A stretch of 64,000 nucleotides of DNA from Streptomyces viridochromogenes DSM 40736 (GCF_000158955.1 NZ_GG657757.1:1363613-1427612); one strand, 5' to 3'. Shown: positions 8,017 through 16,835, numbered from the stretch's first letter. Notes: generated by a model from the letters alone, not told the origin. Numbers and translations are program-made.

Positions 8017-8808
8017 ATGCTCGATGCCACCACCCGCTCTGGGGGCACCGCCACGGCCTCTCCCCGGGCCACCGCCGCGGAGCTCGCCGTCGCCGTCCCC
8101 CCGGCAACGACCGCCTCGTCCGTCGCACCCACCGGTTTCGCCGCTCGTTGCGTGAGAGTTCTGCTGTCTCCGTGGTCGCGGCTCTCCCTGCTCGTCGCCC
8201 TGCTCGCCGCGGGTGCCTGCACGGTGCTGCTGTTCGAGCCGCAGCGGCTGCTGACGCAGGGCTGGCCGCCGCAGCTCGGCGGAGCGGCGGCGGCAGTGGT
8301 GTTCACGGTGGCGTACGGCGTGTGCACCGTGGCGTTCGTGCCGAGGCCGCTGCTGAACCTGGCGGCGGGCGCGCTGTTCGGTTCCCAGCTGGGGCTCGGC
8401 GTGTCCCTGGCGGGCACGGTGCTCGGTGCCGGGATCGCCTTCTGCCTCGGCCGGGCGCTGGGACAGGACGCCCTGCGGCCGCTGCTGCGCGGGCGCTGGC
8501 TGAAGGCCGTGGACGGCCAGTTCAGCCGGCACGGGTTCCGTTCGATGCTGGCTGTGCGGCTGTTCCCGGGTGTCCCGTTCTGGGCCGCGAACTACTGCGC
8601 CGCCGTCTCCCGCATGGGCCTGCTGCCGTTCCTGCTGGCGACGGGCCTCGGCTCGATCCCGAACACCGCCGCGTACGTCGTCGCCGGAGCCCGCGCCTCG
8701 GCCCCGACCTCGCCGGCCTTCCTGATCGCGATGGCGTGCATCGCGCTGCCCGCGCTGGCAGGCGTGGTGATCGCCTGGCGCAAGCGGCACCGCCTGCGCC
8801 AGCTCTGA
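8017..8808 (+). CDS. TVP38/TMEM64 (VTT domain) family membrane protein
   Basis: A 263-residue polytopic protein of the VTT/DedA-like superfamily, now linked to lipid scrambling and envelope homeostasis. A polar N-terminal tail of about 50 residues precedes about six hydrophobic segments. The family core is visible: NLAAGALFG with a re-entrant loop, then the amphipathic stretch GFRSMLAVRLFPGVPFWAANY carrying the conserved Arg and Pro. The C-terminus is basic (WRKRHRLRQ). The gene starts divergently from tuf3 with its own leaderless promoter and is convergent with the thiolase gene. Confidence 0.83.
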   Translation: MLDATTRSGGTATASPRATAAELAVAVPPATTASSVAPTGFAARCVRVLLSPWSRLSLLVALLAAGACTVLLFEPQRLLTQGWPPQLGGAAAAVVFTVAYGVCTVAFVPRPLLNLAAGALFGSQLGLGVSLAGTVLGAGIAFCLGRALGQDALRPLLRGRWLKAVDGQFSRHGFRSMLAVRLFPGVPFWAANYCAAVSRMGLLPFLLATGLGSIPNTAAYVVAGARASAPTSPAFLIAMACIALPALAGVVIAWRKRHRLRQL

Positions 8809-8830
8809 CGAACCGTTACGCCTGCCCTGC

Positions 8831-10000
8831 TCACACCCGCTCGAGCACCATGGCGTTGGCGAGCCCGCCCGCCTCGCACATGGTCTGGAGCGCGTACCGG
8901 GCGCCCCGTTCCCGCATCGCGTGCACCAGCGTCGTCGTCAGCCGGGTGCCGCTCGCGCCGAGCGGGTGGCCGAGTGCGATGGCGCCGCCGTGCACGTTGA
9001 CCCGGGCGAGATCGGCGCCGGTCTCCTGCTGCCAGGCGAGCACGACGCTGGAGAACGCCTCATTGACCTCGAAGAGGTCGATGTCGTCGAGGGTCAGTGA
9101 TGCCCTGCGCAGCACCTTCTCGGTCGCGGGGACGACCCCCGTCAGCATCAGCAGCGGGTCCGAGCCGGTGACGGCGAAGCTGTGCAGCCGCGCGAGCGGG
9201 CGCAGACCGAGCCGGGCCGCCGTCTCGCTCGACGTGATGAGCACCGCCGCGGCACCGTCATTGACCGGGCTGGCGTTGCCCGCCGTGACGTTCCACTCGA
9301 TCTGCGGGAACCGGTCGGCGAAGCCGGGGTCGTGGTAGGCGGGTTTGAGCCCGGCGAGGATCTCGGTGGTGCTGCCCGGCCGTACGCACTCGTCGCGTGT
9401 GACGCCCTCCAGCGGCGTGACCTCGGCGTCGAAGAGCCTGTTCTCCCAGGCCGCGGCGGCCTTCCGGTGCGAGGAGACGGCGAAGGCGTCCATCTGTTCC
9501 CGGGAGATCGACCACTTGGCGGCGATCAGCTCGGCACTGATGCCCTGCGGGACGAGTCCCTCGGGGTAGCGCTCCGCGACCCCGGGTCCGAAGGGGTCCT
9601 TGCCGGCGGGCACGTTCGACCACATCGGCACCCGGCTCATCGACTCGACCCCGCAGGCCACGACGAGGTCGTACGCGCCCGAGAGGACGCCCTGGGCGGC
9701 GAAGTGCACGGCCTGCTGGGAGGAGCCGCACTGGCGGTCCACCGTGGTGGCGGGGACGGTTTCCGGCAGGCCGGCCGAGAGGACGGCGTAGCGGGTGGTG
9801 TTCATGGCCTGCTCGCCGACCTGGTCGACGGTGCCGCCGATGACGTCGTCGATCAGTGCCGGGTCGACACCGGAGCGCTCGACGAGGGTGCGCAGGGTGT
9901 GGGCGAGAAGCTCGACCGGGTGGACGTGGGCGAGGGCGCCGTTCGGCTTGCCCTTGCCGATCGGGGTGCGTACGGCTTCGACGATCACTGCGTCACGCAT
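8831..10000 (-). CDS. Thiolase (acetyl-CoA C-acyltransferase)
   Basis: A 389-residue thiolase that condenses or cleaves acyl-CoA/acetyl-CoA. The nucleophilic cysteine is Cys91 in DRQCGSSQQAVHFAAQG; HGGAIALGHPLGASG supplies the catalytic His, and the second active Cys is about 375 in MCEAGGLANAMVLE. All three are intact. ATG 10000 follows GGAGG by 7 nt. It is divergent from an HxlR-family regulator, and two palindromes in the 93-bp gap imply that this regulator controls it, possibly in fatty-acid or aromatic degradation. Whether it is degradative or biosynthetic cannot be told from sequence. Confidence 0.93.
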   Translation of the reverse strand: MRDAVIVEAVRTPIGKGKPNGALAHVHPVELLAHTLRTLVERSGVDPALIDDVIGGTVDQVGEQAMNTTRYAVLSAGLPETVPATTVDRQCGSSQQAVHFAAQGVLSGAYDLVVACGVESMSRVPMWSNVPAGKDPFGPGVAERYPEGLVPQGISAELIAAKWSISREQMDAFAVSSHRKAAAAWENRLFDAEVTPLEGVTRDECVRPGSTTEILAGLKPAYHDPGFADRFPQIEWNVTAGNASPVNDGAAAVLITSSETAARLGLRPLARLHSFAVTGSDPLLMLTGVVPATEKVLRRASLTLDDIDLFEVNEAFSSVVLAWQQETGADLARVNVHGGAIALGHPLGASGTRLTTTLVHAMRERGARYALQTMCEAGGLANAMVLERV

Positions 10001-10022
10001 GTGCGGGCCTCCGCGGCTACCA

Positions 10023-10045
10023 GTGAGTAGGAAATCCGAACTCAC
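10023..10045. promoter_or_regulatory. Operator 1 for the HxlR regulator
   Basis: Outer arms GTGAGT (10023-10028) and ACTCAC (10040-10045) flank an inner GGAAATCC core. It lies nearest the thiolase start. It shares the GGAAA(A)TCC core with operator 2; the centres are about 32 bp apart, roughly three helical turns. Confidence 0.6.
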
Positions 10046-10058
10046 CGTAGCCCGCTGA

Positions 10059-10073
10059 GTTGGAAAATCCAAC
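10059..10073. promoter_or_regulatory. Operator 2 for the HxlR regulator
   Basis: GTTGGAAAATCCAAC is a perfect 6-bp inverted repeat with a 3-nt centre. It covers the expected -35 region of the HxlR gene (-10 TAGACT at 10081-10086), which suggests autorepression. Confidence 0.65.
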
Positions 10074-10080
10074 CCTCTCC

Positions 10081-10086
10081 TAGACT
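10081..10086 (+). promoter_or_regulatory. -10 element of the HxlR gene
   Basis: TAGACT ends 7 nt before ATG 10094, indicating a leaderless mRNA. Confidence 0.55.
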
Positions 10087-10093
10087 GGCCTCC

Positions 10094-10564
10094 ATGGCCG
10101 CCACCAAGGACCCGCGCCCCTGCTCCATCGCCGACACCCTGGCGCTCGTCGGCGAGAAGTACTCCCTGCTCGTACTGCGGGAGGTGTGCCTCGGCAACGG
10201 CCGTTTCGATCAGCTGGTGCGCAACATCGGCGCACCGCGCGACATCCTCGCCACCCGGCTGCGCCGGCTCGTCGACGCCGGGATCCTGGACAGGCAGCCC
10301 TACAGCGAGCGTCCGCAGCGCTTCGAGTACCGGCCCACCCGTGCCGGACTGGAACTGGAGCCGGTGCTGATGACCCTGATGGCGTGGGGCGACCGTCATC
10401 TGCGGTCGGTCGGCGACCGGCCCATGGTCCTCGACCACTCCTGCGGCCAGGTGCTCGCACCGGTCGTCACCTGCGGGGCCTGCGGGGACGAGGTGCGCCA
10501 CGAGGACCTCACGGCCCGCCCCCAGGCACCCGGCTGGTCGGTGACCGGGCCCACGGCGGCCTGA
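10094..10564 (+). CDS. HxlR-family transcriptional regulator
   Basis: The 156-residue protein carries a winged helix of the HxlR type at about 10-105: [21 protein letters not shown] is the family signature, [20 protein letters not shown] the recognition helix, and [12 protein letters not shown] the wing. The tail holds two CxxC-like pairs (SCGQ...VTCGACG) that could bind metal or sense redox state; that is inference. It is divergent from the thiolase gene across two dyads. A leaderless start at 10094 is supported by the -10 position. The effector is unknown. Confidence 0.88.
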   Translation: MAATKDPRPCSIADTLALVGEKYSLLVLREVCLGNGRFDQLVRNIGAPRDILATRLRRLVDAGILDRQPYSERPQRFEYRPTRAGLELEPVLMTLMAWGDRHLRSVGDRPMVLDHSCGQVLAPVVTCGACGDEVRHEDLTARPQAPGWSVTGPTAA

Positions 10565-10730
10565 GCAGGGCCCGTCGTGCGTACGAGCGGCTTCCAAACC
10601 CCTGTGTCCGAGCGGTCACCCGGGGGCGCTACGCTTCCCCCTCGGCACATCTGATTCCCCGCTCATCACACTCGGCGGTCGGGCGTGCCCGTCGTCCGTT
10701 CCACGATCGGCACTTGGATTCCGCTACCTC

Positions 10731-11607
10731 ATGTCTTGGTTCGAATCACTCATCCTCGGACTCGTCCAGGGGCTGACCGAGTTCCTCCCCGTCTCCTCCA
10801 GCGCGCACCTGCGGCTGACGGCGGCCTTCTCGGGCTGGGAGGACCCTGGCGCGGCCTTCACGGCGATCACGCAGATCGGCACGGAGGCCGCCGTGCTGAT
10901 CTACTTCCGCAGGGACATCGGGCGGATCCTGTCGGCGTGGACCCGTTCACTCACGAACAAAGGAGCTGCGCGGCGACCCCGACGCGCGGATGGGCTGGCT
11001 CGTCATCGTCGGCTCGATCCCGATCGGTGTGCTCGGCGTGACGCTCAAGGACCAGATCGAGGGACCGTTCCGCGACCTGCGGATCACCGCGGCCATGCTG
11101 ATCGGCATGGGCATCGTCCTGGGCGTCGCCGACCGGCTCGCGGCCCGCGACGAGAAGGGCGGCCGGCACCGCGCGCCCAAGCAGCGCAAGGCCCTGGAGG
11201 ACCTGGGCGTACGGGACGGCCTGATCTACGGCGCCTGCCAGGCCATGGCGCTCATCCCGGGCGTCTCCCGCTCCGGCGCCACCATCAGCGGCGGCCTGTT
11301 CATGGGCTACACGCGCGAGGCCGCGGCCCGCTACTCCTTCCTGCTCGCCATCCCCGCGGTGCTCGCCTCCGGCGTCTTCGAGCTGAAGGACGCGACGGAG
11401 GGCGGCCACGTCTCGTGGGGGCCCACGATCTTCGCGACGATCGTCGCGTTCGTGGTGGGTTACATGGTGATCGCCTGGTTCATGAAGTTCATCACCACCA
11501 AGAGCTTCATGCCGTTCGTGTGGTACCGGATCGCGCTCGGCATCCTCATCATCGTCCTGGTCACGATGGGCGTGCTGAGCCCGCACGCGGCCGAGTCGGC
11601 GGGCTGA
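10731..11607 (+). pseudogene. uppP: Undecaprenyl-diphosphatase (UppP/BacA), frameshifted
   Basis: Two frames together encode a full UppP, the membrane enzyme that recycles undecaprenyl diphosphate for peptidoglycan synthesis. The first part (from ATG 10731) has [16 protein letters not shown]; the second part (readable from about 10961) has [13 protein letters not shown] and the remaining membrane segments to a stop at 11607. They are joined by one extra A in the run AAA at 10959-10961: with AA the frame continues [15 protein letters not shown]. With one base removed the product is 291 residues, normal for the family. Either a real knock-out, tolerable if a paralogue exists, or a sequencing error in a short homopolymer. 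Confidence 0.8.
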
Positions 11608-11692
11608 CGACGGCGCCCTGTGATCCGGCTCTCGTGACCAACCGCATATCGATCGGGTAGCCGTCCAGTAGCGGGCTGTCAGTGGCTGCCCC

Positions 11693-11698
11693 TAGGCT
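11693..11698 (+). promoter_or_regulatory. -10 element of the small-protein gene
   Basis: TAGGCT ends 7 nt before ATG 11706; leaderless arrangement. Confidence 0.5.
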
Positions 11699-11705
11699 GG
11701 TCCGC

Positions 11706-11885
11706 ATGTCCCCCGATTCCGTGACCCCTGGTTCCGTGCGTTCCGCTGTCGAGGTCAACGAGGAGATCCGCGCGCTGTGGCGGCGCACGGGCGGCACCCT
11801 GTCGGCCGAGGAGCGCGCGGAGTACGAGCTGCTCGTCGTCGAGTGGGCCGCCGCGATCCGCAGCGGGGTCGTCAAGGCAGCCTGA
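11706..11885 (+). CDS. Small conserved-type hypothetical protein (59 aa)
   Basis: Function not recognised. The 59-residue product is mostly helical and charged: a Ser/Pro/Val-rich start, then EVNEEIRALWRRTGG, then LSAEERAEYELLVVEWAAAI. Codon bias is typical of real genes here and a good -10 hexamer lies 7 nt before the ATG. No signal peptide or Cys. Its last 14 bp overlap the 3' end of the convergent DUF4291 gene. Cytoplasmic location is inferred from composition. Confidence 0.7.
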   Translation: MSPDSVTPGSVRSAVEVNEEIRALWRRTGGTLSAEERAEYELLVVEWAAAIRSGVVKAA

Positions 11886-12507
11886 CCGCACCTGCCCCGG
11901 CGCCCCGGGCGCCCAGCCGCGCCAGCACCTCGTCGTCGACGTGGAACGGCCGCTCTTCGGGCAACAGCCCGGCGGCCGCGTCGAGTTCGCCCGCCCGCAC
12001 CAGCGCATGAACCTCCGTGGCCAGCGGCGTGACGTCCTCGATCCCCACGATCCACTCGTCCGCGTACCGCGCCGCCGCCTCCCCCGCGAGCCCCAGCTGA
12101 AGCGACCGGTACGGCAGGGGTGCGAGCCGCAGATCCCGCTCCGGATCCCACTGCACCCGCGCGGGTGCCCGCCTCAACTGCCGCTTCCAGTCGGCCTGTT
12201 CACCGTGCAGGGCGGGGACGTGGTGGGACAGACAGGCGTTGCGCAGCGCCCAGAGGAAACCGTCCCGGCTGATCTCGACCGCCAGGACCGTCTCCTGGCC
12301 CTCCTTCGTGCCCCAGCCGCAGCGGTACATCATCCACAGGAAGGACGGCTTGATCCATGTCATGCGGTCCCGCTTCCAGGCCGCCGGGAAGCGGCCGTCG
12401 CGGGCGGCGGGGCCGCCGATCTCCGGGCGGTAGGCCTGGTAGACGGTGATCGTGGACTCGGTGTGGCGGGCGCGGACACGGAATCGCGGTTCGTTTCGAT
12501 CGTTCAC
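11872..12507 (-). CDS. DUF4291 family protein
   Basis: The 211-residue protein matches DUF4291, a family of unknown function found in actinobacteria, fungi and others. Family landmarks are YQAYRPEIG near the N-terminus and TWIKPSFLWMMYRCGWGTKEGQE, followed by RDGFLWAL and VQWDPERD. No signal or membrane segment. GTG 12507 is chosen: CAGCCT lies 7 nt upstream as a plausible -10, while the longer frame upstream reads Pro/Gly-rich noise. It overlaps the small gene 11706-11885 tail-to-tail. Neighbours give no functional clue. Confidence 0.82.
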   Translation of the reverse strand: MNDRNEPRFRVRARHTESTITVYQAYRPEIGGPAARDGRFPAAWKRDRMTWIKPSFLWMMYRCGWGTKEGQETVLAVEISRDGFLWALRNACLSHHVPALHGEQADWKRQLRRAPARVQWDPERDLRLAPLPYRSLQLGLAGEAAARYADEWIVGIEDVTPLATEVHALVRAGELDAAAGLLPEERPFHVDDEVLARLGARGAGAGAVRLP

Positions 12508-12599
12508 GGAGGACAGGCTGGGCCCCGGGGGCGCCCGGCGGCCACCGAATATCACGCACGGCTCTTGGCTCGGCACCTGACATGCCCAACACTGAGCCG

Positions 12600-13070
12600 A
12601 TGACGCAGCGCGTGGAGCTCGCCACCGTAAGAGACCGGCTGGCCGTCGACGGGGTGATCACCGACTACGCGGTCGCCGTCGACGACGGGGACTGGGAGGC
12701 GTACCGGGACCTGTTCGTCCCGCAGGGGCGGGCGGACTACCGCTCGGCCGGCGGCATCGAGGGAGAGGCCTCGGCGGTCGCCGCGTGGCTCGCCGAGAGC
12801 CTGGGGCTGTTCCCGATGCGGCAGCATCTGATCGTCAACCGGCGCGTGCGGTTCGGCGTCTGGGAGCAGGACACCGGCGACACGGCCCGGGTCCAGGCCG
12901 ACTACGTCAACCCCATGGCCACGTCGGGGCCCGCGCCCGACTTCATGTGCGGCGGCCGGTACGCCTTCGCGCTGCTGCGCACGGACGACGGCTGGCGACT
13001 GAGCGAGGTGGTCGTACGGGAGAAGTGGCGGCGCCTTCCCGGGCGGCACTCGGCACCTGTGGTCAACTGA
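12600..13070 (+). CDS. SnoaL-like / NTF2-fold protein
   Basis: The 156-residue protein has the cone-shaped alpha+beta NTF2 fold of the SnoaL_4 group, which includes polyketide cyclases, ring-hydroxylating small subunits and many unassigned proteins. Landmarks are AVDDGDWEAYRDLFVPQGRADY at about 25-46 and GGRYAFALLRTDDGWRLSEVVVREKW near the C-terminus. Catalytic use of the pocket cannot be deduced. ATG 12600 is preferred over ATG 12582 because AACACT sits 6 nt upstream. It precedes lnt by 69 bp, but lnt has its own ribosome site. Confidence 0.8.
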   Translation: MTQRVELATVRDRLAVDGVITDYAVAVDDGDWEAYRDLFVPQGRADYRSAGGIEGEASAVAAWLAESLGLFPMRQHLIVNRRVRFGVWEQDTGDTARVQADYVNPMATSGPAPDFMCGGRYAFALLRTDDGWRLSEVVVREKWRRLPGRHSAPVVN

Positions 13071-13139
13071 CCCGGCGTCCTCTGTCCTAGATCGTCGGCA
13101 GGGCGCACACTGGAGGCACCCGCGGGGTAGGAGGCGCCT

Positions 13140-14714
13140 ATGAAGACGCTCGGCCACTGGCTCGCCTCTCCCCGGCGCCGCTCGGCCGCCGCGGCGGTCG
13201 CGGGCGCCCTGCCCGTCCTTGCCTTTCCCGCTCCGTCCCTGTGGTGGTGCGCCTACATCGCCCTGGTCCCCTGGCTCCTGCTGCTGCGCACCGCGCCGAC
13301 CGGAAAACGGGCGGCCGTCGAGGGCTGGTGGGGCGGCTTCGGCTTCATGCTGGCCATGCACCACTGGCTGCTGCCGAGCCTGCACGTGTTCACGTTCGTC
13401 ATCGCCGCCCTGCTGGGCGCCCTGTGGGCCCCGTGGGGCTGGCTGGTGCGCCGCCTGCTCGCGGGCGTCCCCTCGACGGCCCAGGTCGCGGGCGCGCTGC
13501 TGGTGGTGCCGTCCGGGTGGCTGGGCATCGAGCTGATCCGGTCCTGGCAGGGCCTCGGCGGGCCCTGGGGCATGATCGGCTCCAGTCAGTGGCAGGTCGA
13601 GCCGGCGCTGCGGCTGGCCTCGGTCGGCGGGGTGTGGCTGCTCAGTCTGCTGGTCGTCGCCGTCAACGTCGCGGTGACCGTGCTCGTGGCGGTCCAGCAG
13701 GCCCGCGTGCCCGCCGTGGCCGGCATCGTCGCCACGGCGGCGGCCACGTCGGCCGCCTGGACCCTCGCACCCCGCCCCGCCGTCGACGGCCACCTCCGGA
13801 TCGCCGTCGTCCAGCCGGGCGTCATCGACGGCCCGGGCGGCGCCGACCGCCGGCTCGCCCGCGAGGAACAGCTCACCCGCCGCCTCGCCGGCCAGGACGT
13901 CGACCTGGTCGTCTGGGGCGAGAGCAGCGTCGGTTTCGACCTCGGGGACCGGCCCGACCTCGCCCGGCGGCTCGCGGACCTGTCCCGTGCGACGGGCGCG
14001 GACATCCTGGTCAACGTGGACGCCCGGCGCTCCGACGTGCCCGGCATCTACAAGAGCTCGATCCTGGTCGGCCCGGACGGTCTGACCGGCCAGCGCTACG
14101 ACAAGATGCGGCTCGTCCCCTTCGGCGAGTACATCCCGGCCCGCTCCATGCTCGGCTGGGCCACCTCCGTCGGCAAGGCGGCGGGCGAGGACCGCAGGCA
14201 CGGCTCACAACCGGTCGTGATGAACGTGGGGGACCGGCTGCGCGTCGGCCCGATGGTGTGCTTCGAGACGGCGTTCCCCGACATGACCCGCCACCTCACC
14301 CGGGAAGGCGTCGACGTGCTGATCGGCCAGTCGTCGACGTCCACGTTCCAGCACAGCTGGGCCCCCGAGCAGCACGCCTCCCTCGCCGCCCTGCGGGCCG
14401 CCGAGACCGGCCGCCCCATGGTGCATTCGACGCTCACCGGTGTCTCCGCCGTCTACGGCCCGAGCGGGCAGCGGGTCGGCTCGTGGCTCGGCACGGACGC
14501 CTCAGCCACGCAGATCTACGCGGTCCCCCTCGCCCACGGCACCACGCCCTACGTCCGCCTGGGCGACTGGGCCGTCCACGCGGCCGTCCTGATCCTCCTC
14601 GTCTGGGCCGCGGGCGAGGGCGTACGGACGCTGCGGCTCAGGCGGTCCGCTCCTGAACCGCGCGAAGCACCCGCTCGCACAGTTCATGGGTCTCCAGCGC
14701 GTCCCGGGCGCTGA
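13140..14714 (+). CDS. lnt: Apolipoprotein N-acyltransferase
   Basis: A 524-residue enzyme that N-acylates the N-terminal Cys of lipoproteins at the outer face of the membrane. The first 210 residues are about 6-7 membrane helices; residues 218-500 form the nitrilase-like domain with the full catalytic triad Glu261 (WGESS), Lys322 (YDKMRLVPFGEY) and Cys374 (MVCFE). ATG 13140 follows TAGGAGG. Streptomycetes often carry more than one Lnt, so this may be one paralogue. The last 77 bp overlap the convergent Gfo/Idh/MocA gene; the overlapped tail is low-complexity Arg/Pro sequence. Confidence 0.9.
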   Translation: MKTLGHWLASPRRRSAAAAVAGALPVLAFPAPSLWWCAYIALVPWLLLLRTAPTGKRAAVEGWWGGFGFMLAMHHWLLPSLHVFTFVIAALLGALWAPWGWLVRRLLAGVPSTAQVAGALLVVPSGWLGIELIRSWQGLGGPWGMIGSSQWQVEPALRLASVGGVWLLSLLVVAVNVAVTVLVAVQQARVPAVAGIVATAAATSAAWTLAPRPAVDGHLRIAVVQPGVIDGPGGADRRLAREEQLTRRLAGQDVDLVVWGESSVGFDLGDRPDLARRLADLSRATGADILVNVDARRSDVPGIYKSSILVGPDGLTGQRYDKMRLVPFGEYIPARSMLGWATSVGKAAGEDRRHGSQPVVMNVGDRLRVGPMVCFETAFPDMTRHLTREGVDVLIGQSSTSTFQHSWAPEQHASLAALRAAETGRPMVHSTLTGVSAVYGPSGQRVGSWLGTDASATQIYAVPLAHGTTPYVRLGDWAVHAAVLILLVWAAGEGVRTLRLRRSAPEPREAPARTVHGSPARPGR

Positions 14715-15543
14715 GCACCTTGCCCGCCCGCACCGCGTCCAGGAAGGCCAGCACGGCCTGTTCGATCCCGCGCTGCCGGGCCACCGGCACCCAGTCCCCG
14801 CGCCGTCGCACGGTCGGCTGGCCCTTGTGGTCGACGACCTCGGCGAGGTTGATCACCTGCCGCTTGGTGTCCTGCCCGGACACCTCCAGGATCTCCTCGG
14901 CCGAACCGCTGAGCCGGTTCATCACGCCGAGCGCGGTGAAGCCGTCCCCGGCGAGCTGGAGCACCAGGTGGTGCAGCAGGCCGTCGCGGACCCGGGCGCG
15001 CACGGTCACGTCGTCGACCGGCCCGGGCACCAGGAACCGCAGGGTGTCGACGACGTGGATGAAGTCGTCGAGGATCATCGTGCGCGGCTCCTCCGGCAGC
15101 CCGACGCGGTTCTTCTGCATCAGGATCAGCTCGCGCGGATGGTCGGCGCACTGCGTGTAGCCGGGGGCGTGCCGCCGGTTGAAGCCGACGGCGAGGCTCA
15201 CGTCCCGCTCCTCGGCGAGTTCCACCAGCCGGACGGAGTCGTCGAGCGCGTAGGCGAGCGGTTTGTCGACGTACGTCGGTACGCCCGCCTCCAGCAACCG
15301 CGTCACGATCTCCGGGTGCGCGATCGTGGGGGCGTGCACGAAGGCGGCGTCGAGGTCCGCCGCGAGCAGGGAGTCGAGGATGGTGTGCCGCCGCTCCCCG
15401 GGGACGTGCAGGCCGTCGGCGACCCGGGCGAGCGTGGCGGGCGTACGGGTCTGAAGGTGCAGCTCGATGCCGGGCTGGAAGGCGAGAACCGGCAGGTAGG
15501 CCTTCTGCGCGATGTCGCCGAGTCCGATGCAGCCGACCTTCAC
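14638..15543 (-). CDS. Gfo/Idh/MocA family oxidoreductase
   Basis: A 301-residue NAD(P)-dependent oxidoreductase. The dinucleotide loop is VGCIGLGDIAQKAYLPVL at the N-terminus; YVDKPLA holds the conserved Lys-Pro near residue 95, and FNRRHAPGY plus DDFIHVVDTLRF belong to the C-terminal alpha/beta substrate domain. Such enzymes act on sugars or cyclitols; the substrate here is unknown. GTG 15543 follows GAGGAG by 7 nt. It starts 13 bp after the FAD monooxygenase gene on the same strand, so the two are probably co-transcribed under the TetR regulator. Confidence 0.87.
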   Translation of the reverse strand: MKVGCIGLGDIAQKAYLPVLAFQPGIELHLQTRTPATLARVADGLHVPGERRHTILDSLLAADLDAAFVHAPTIAHPEIVTRLLEAGVPTYVDKPLAYALDDSVRLVELAEERDVSLAVGFNRRHAPGYTQCADHPRELILMQKNRVGLPEEPRTMILDDFIHVVDTLRFLVPGPVDDVTVRARVRDGLLHHLVLQLAGDGFTALGVMNRLSGSAEEILEVSGQDTKRQVINLAEVVDHKGQPTVRRRGDWVPVARQRGIEQAVLAFLDAVRAGKVLSARDALETHELCERVLRAVQERTA

Positions 15544-15556
15544 GGGGTGTTCTCCT

Positions 15557-16741
15557 CTAACGGTTTCCTGCCGGGGCCTGCCCGGAAGCATACGGGTGCT
15601 GCGGGGGCCTCCAGTCGGCGATGCCGTCGAAGCCGCGCAGGAACAGGGCGGGCCCGGCCTTCGACAGCGCGGCCACGGCGTTGTCGCGTACGACGGTCCC
15701 CGCACGGCTCGTCATGAGGTTGAGGCGGGCCACCTTCACGGCCTGGCGTGCGACGGCGGTCGTGCGGGGCAGCCGGGCCGCGGTGTAGGCGGGGAGGTCG
15801 TCGCAGTGGTGGGCGAGGACGACCGCGTCCTCGATGGCCTGGTTGCCGCCCTGGCCGAGCGTCGGCGGCATGGCATGCGCGGCGTCGCCGACCAGGGCGA
15901 CCCGGCCGTGGTGGTGGGCGGGCAGGGGTTCGGCGAGGTGATGGACGTCGTGGCGCAGGACGTCCTCGGGGCGGGCGGCGGCGAGCACGGCGGGGATCGG
16001 GTCGTGCCAGTGGCCGAAGCGGCGCAGCAGTTCGGCCCTCTCGTCGTCGGGCGCGCTGCCGCCGGCGGGTGTCACGGCGGCGGCGTAGGCGTAGACGCGG
16101 CCGTCCTTGAGCGGGTGGGTGCCCCAGATGTGGCCCCTGCCCCAGGTCTCGTGGGAGGCGAACTCGGCTCCGGGGACGGGGATCACGACCCGCCAGGTGG
16201 TGAACCCGCAGTAGACGGCCCCGGGGTGGCCGGGGAAGAGCGCGCGGCGCACCGCGGACCGGACTCCGTCGGCGGCCACCACCAGGTCGGCTTCCAGCTC
16301 GCCGTCCGCGGTGGCGACGCGGGCCGGCCGGTCGGTGTCGCCGCGGTCGGTGAGGGTCGCGGCGTCGGCGGTGCGTACGGTGCCGGGCGGGAGCTGTGCG
16401 GCCAGGTGCTCGATGAGCGTGGCGCGGTGCAGCAGCACGAGCGGGCCGCCGAAGCGTTCCGCGGCGGCGTCGGCGGAGGAACGCGCGAGCCACCGCCCCC
16501 TCGGTGTGCGCAGCCCGCCGTCCCCCGACCAGGCCGCGAGCTCGCGGATGGTGTCGCCGAGGCCGATGACGTCCAGCGCCCGCAGCGCGTTGGGAGCGAG
16601 CGAGATGGCCGCGCCCACCGGCCGCAGTGAGCGGGCCCGCTCCAGCACGGTGACGTGCCGGCCGCGCCGGTGCAGGGCGGCGGCCGCGGTCAGACCTGCG
16701 ATGCCGCCGCCGATCACGACGATCCGCTCGGACCGTGCCAT
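15557..16741 (-). CDS. FAD-dependent monooxygenase (PHBH fold)
   Basis: The 394-residue protein is a class A flavoprotein aromatic hydroxylase of the salicylate/3-hydroxybenzoate type. It shows the FAD-binding GGGIAGL at about 11-17, the mid-protein ADLVVAADGVRSAVRR (DG motif) and GDAAHAMPPTLGQGGNQAIEDA (GD motif). No signal or membrane anchor. ATG 16741 follows GAGGAG. It is divergent from a TetR gene over 101 bp containing two 20-bp dyads, so expression should respond to that regulator's ligand, perhaps the substrate itself (inference). Confidence 0.9.
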   Translation of the reverse strand: MARSERIVVIGGGIAGLTAAAALHRRGRHVTVLERARSLRPVGAAISLAPNALRALDVIGLGDTIRELAAWSGDGGLRTPRGRWLARSSADAAAERFGGPLVLLHRATLIEHLAAQLPPGTVRTADAATLTDRGDTDRPARVATADGELEADLVVAADGVRSAVRRALFPGHPGAVYCGFTTWRVVIPVPGAEFASHETWGRGHIWGTHPLKDGRVYAYAAAVTPAGGSAPDDERAELLRRFGHWHDPIPAVLAAARPEDVLRHDVHHLAEPLPAHHHGRVALVGDAAHAMPPTLGQGGNQAIEDAVVLAHHCDDLPAYTAARLPRTTAVARQAVKVARLNLMTSRAGTVVRDNAVAALSKAGPALFLRGFDGIADWRPPQHPYASGQAPAGNR

Positions 16742-16776
16742 GGCTCCTCCTCGGACCAGGGGAATGAACGTGCTGC

Positions 16777-16796
16777 GTAACTACACCTGTAGTTAC
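16777..16796. promoter_or_regulatory. TetR operator A
   Basis: GTAACTACACCTGTAGTTAC is a perfect 8-bp inverted repeat with a 4-nt centre. It lies on the monooxygenase side of the divergent region, about 35 bp upstream of ATG 16741. Confidence 0.75.
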
Positions 16797-16804
16797 CTCT
16801 CGAC

Positions 16805-16824
16805 GTTACTACACCCGTAGTGAC
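16805..16824. promoter_or_regulatory. TetR operator B
   Basis: GTTACTACACCCGTAGTGAC has the same core as operator A with one arm mismatch. The centres are 28 bp apart. It covers the expected -35 of the TetR gene (-10 at 16830-16835), consistent with autorepression. Confidence 0.7.
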
Positions 16825-16829
16825 ACCGG

Positions 16830-16835
16830 TAGCGT
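16830..16835 (+). promoter_or_regulatory. -10 element of the TetR gene
   Basis: TAGCGT ends 7 nt before ATG 16843; leaderless arrangement. Confidence 0.5.
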
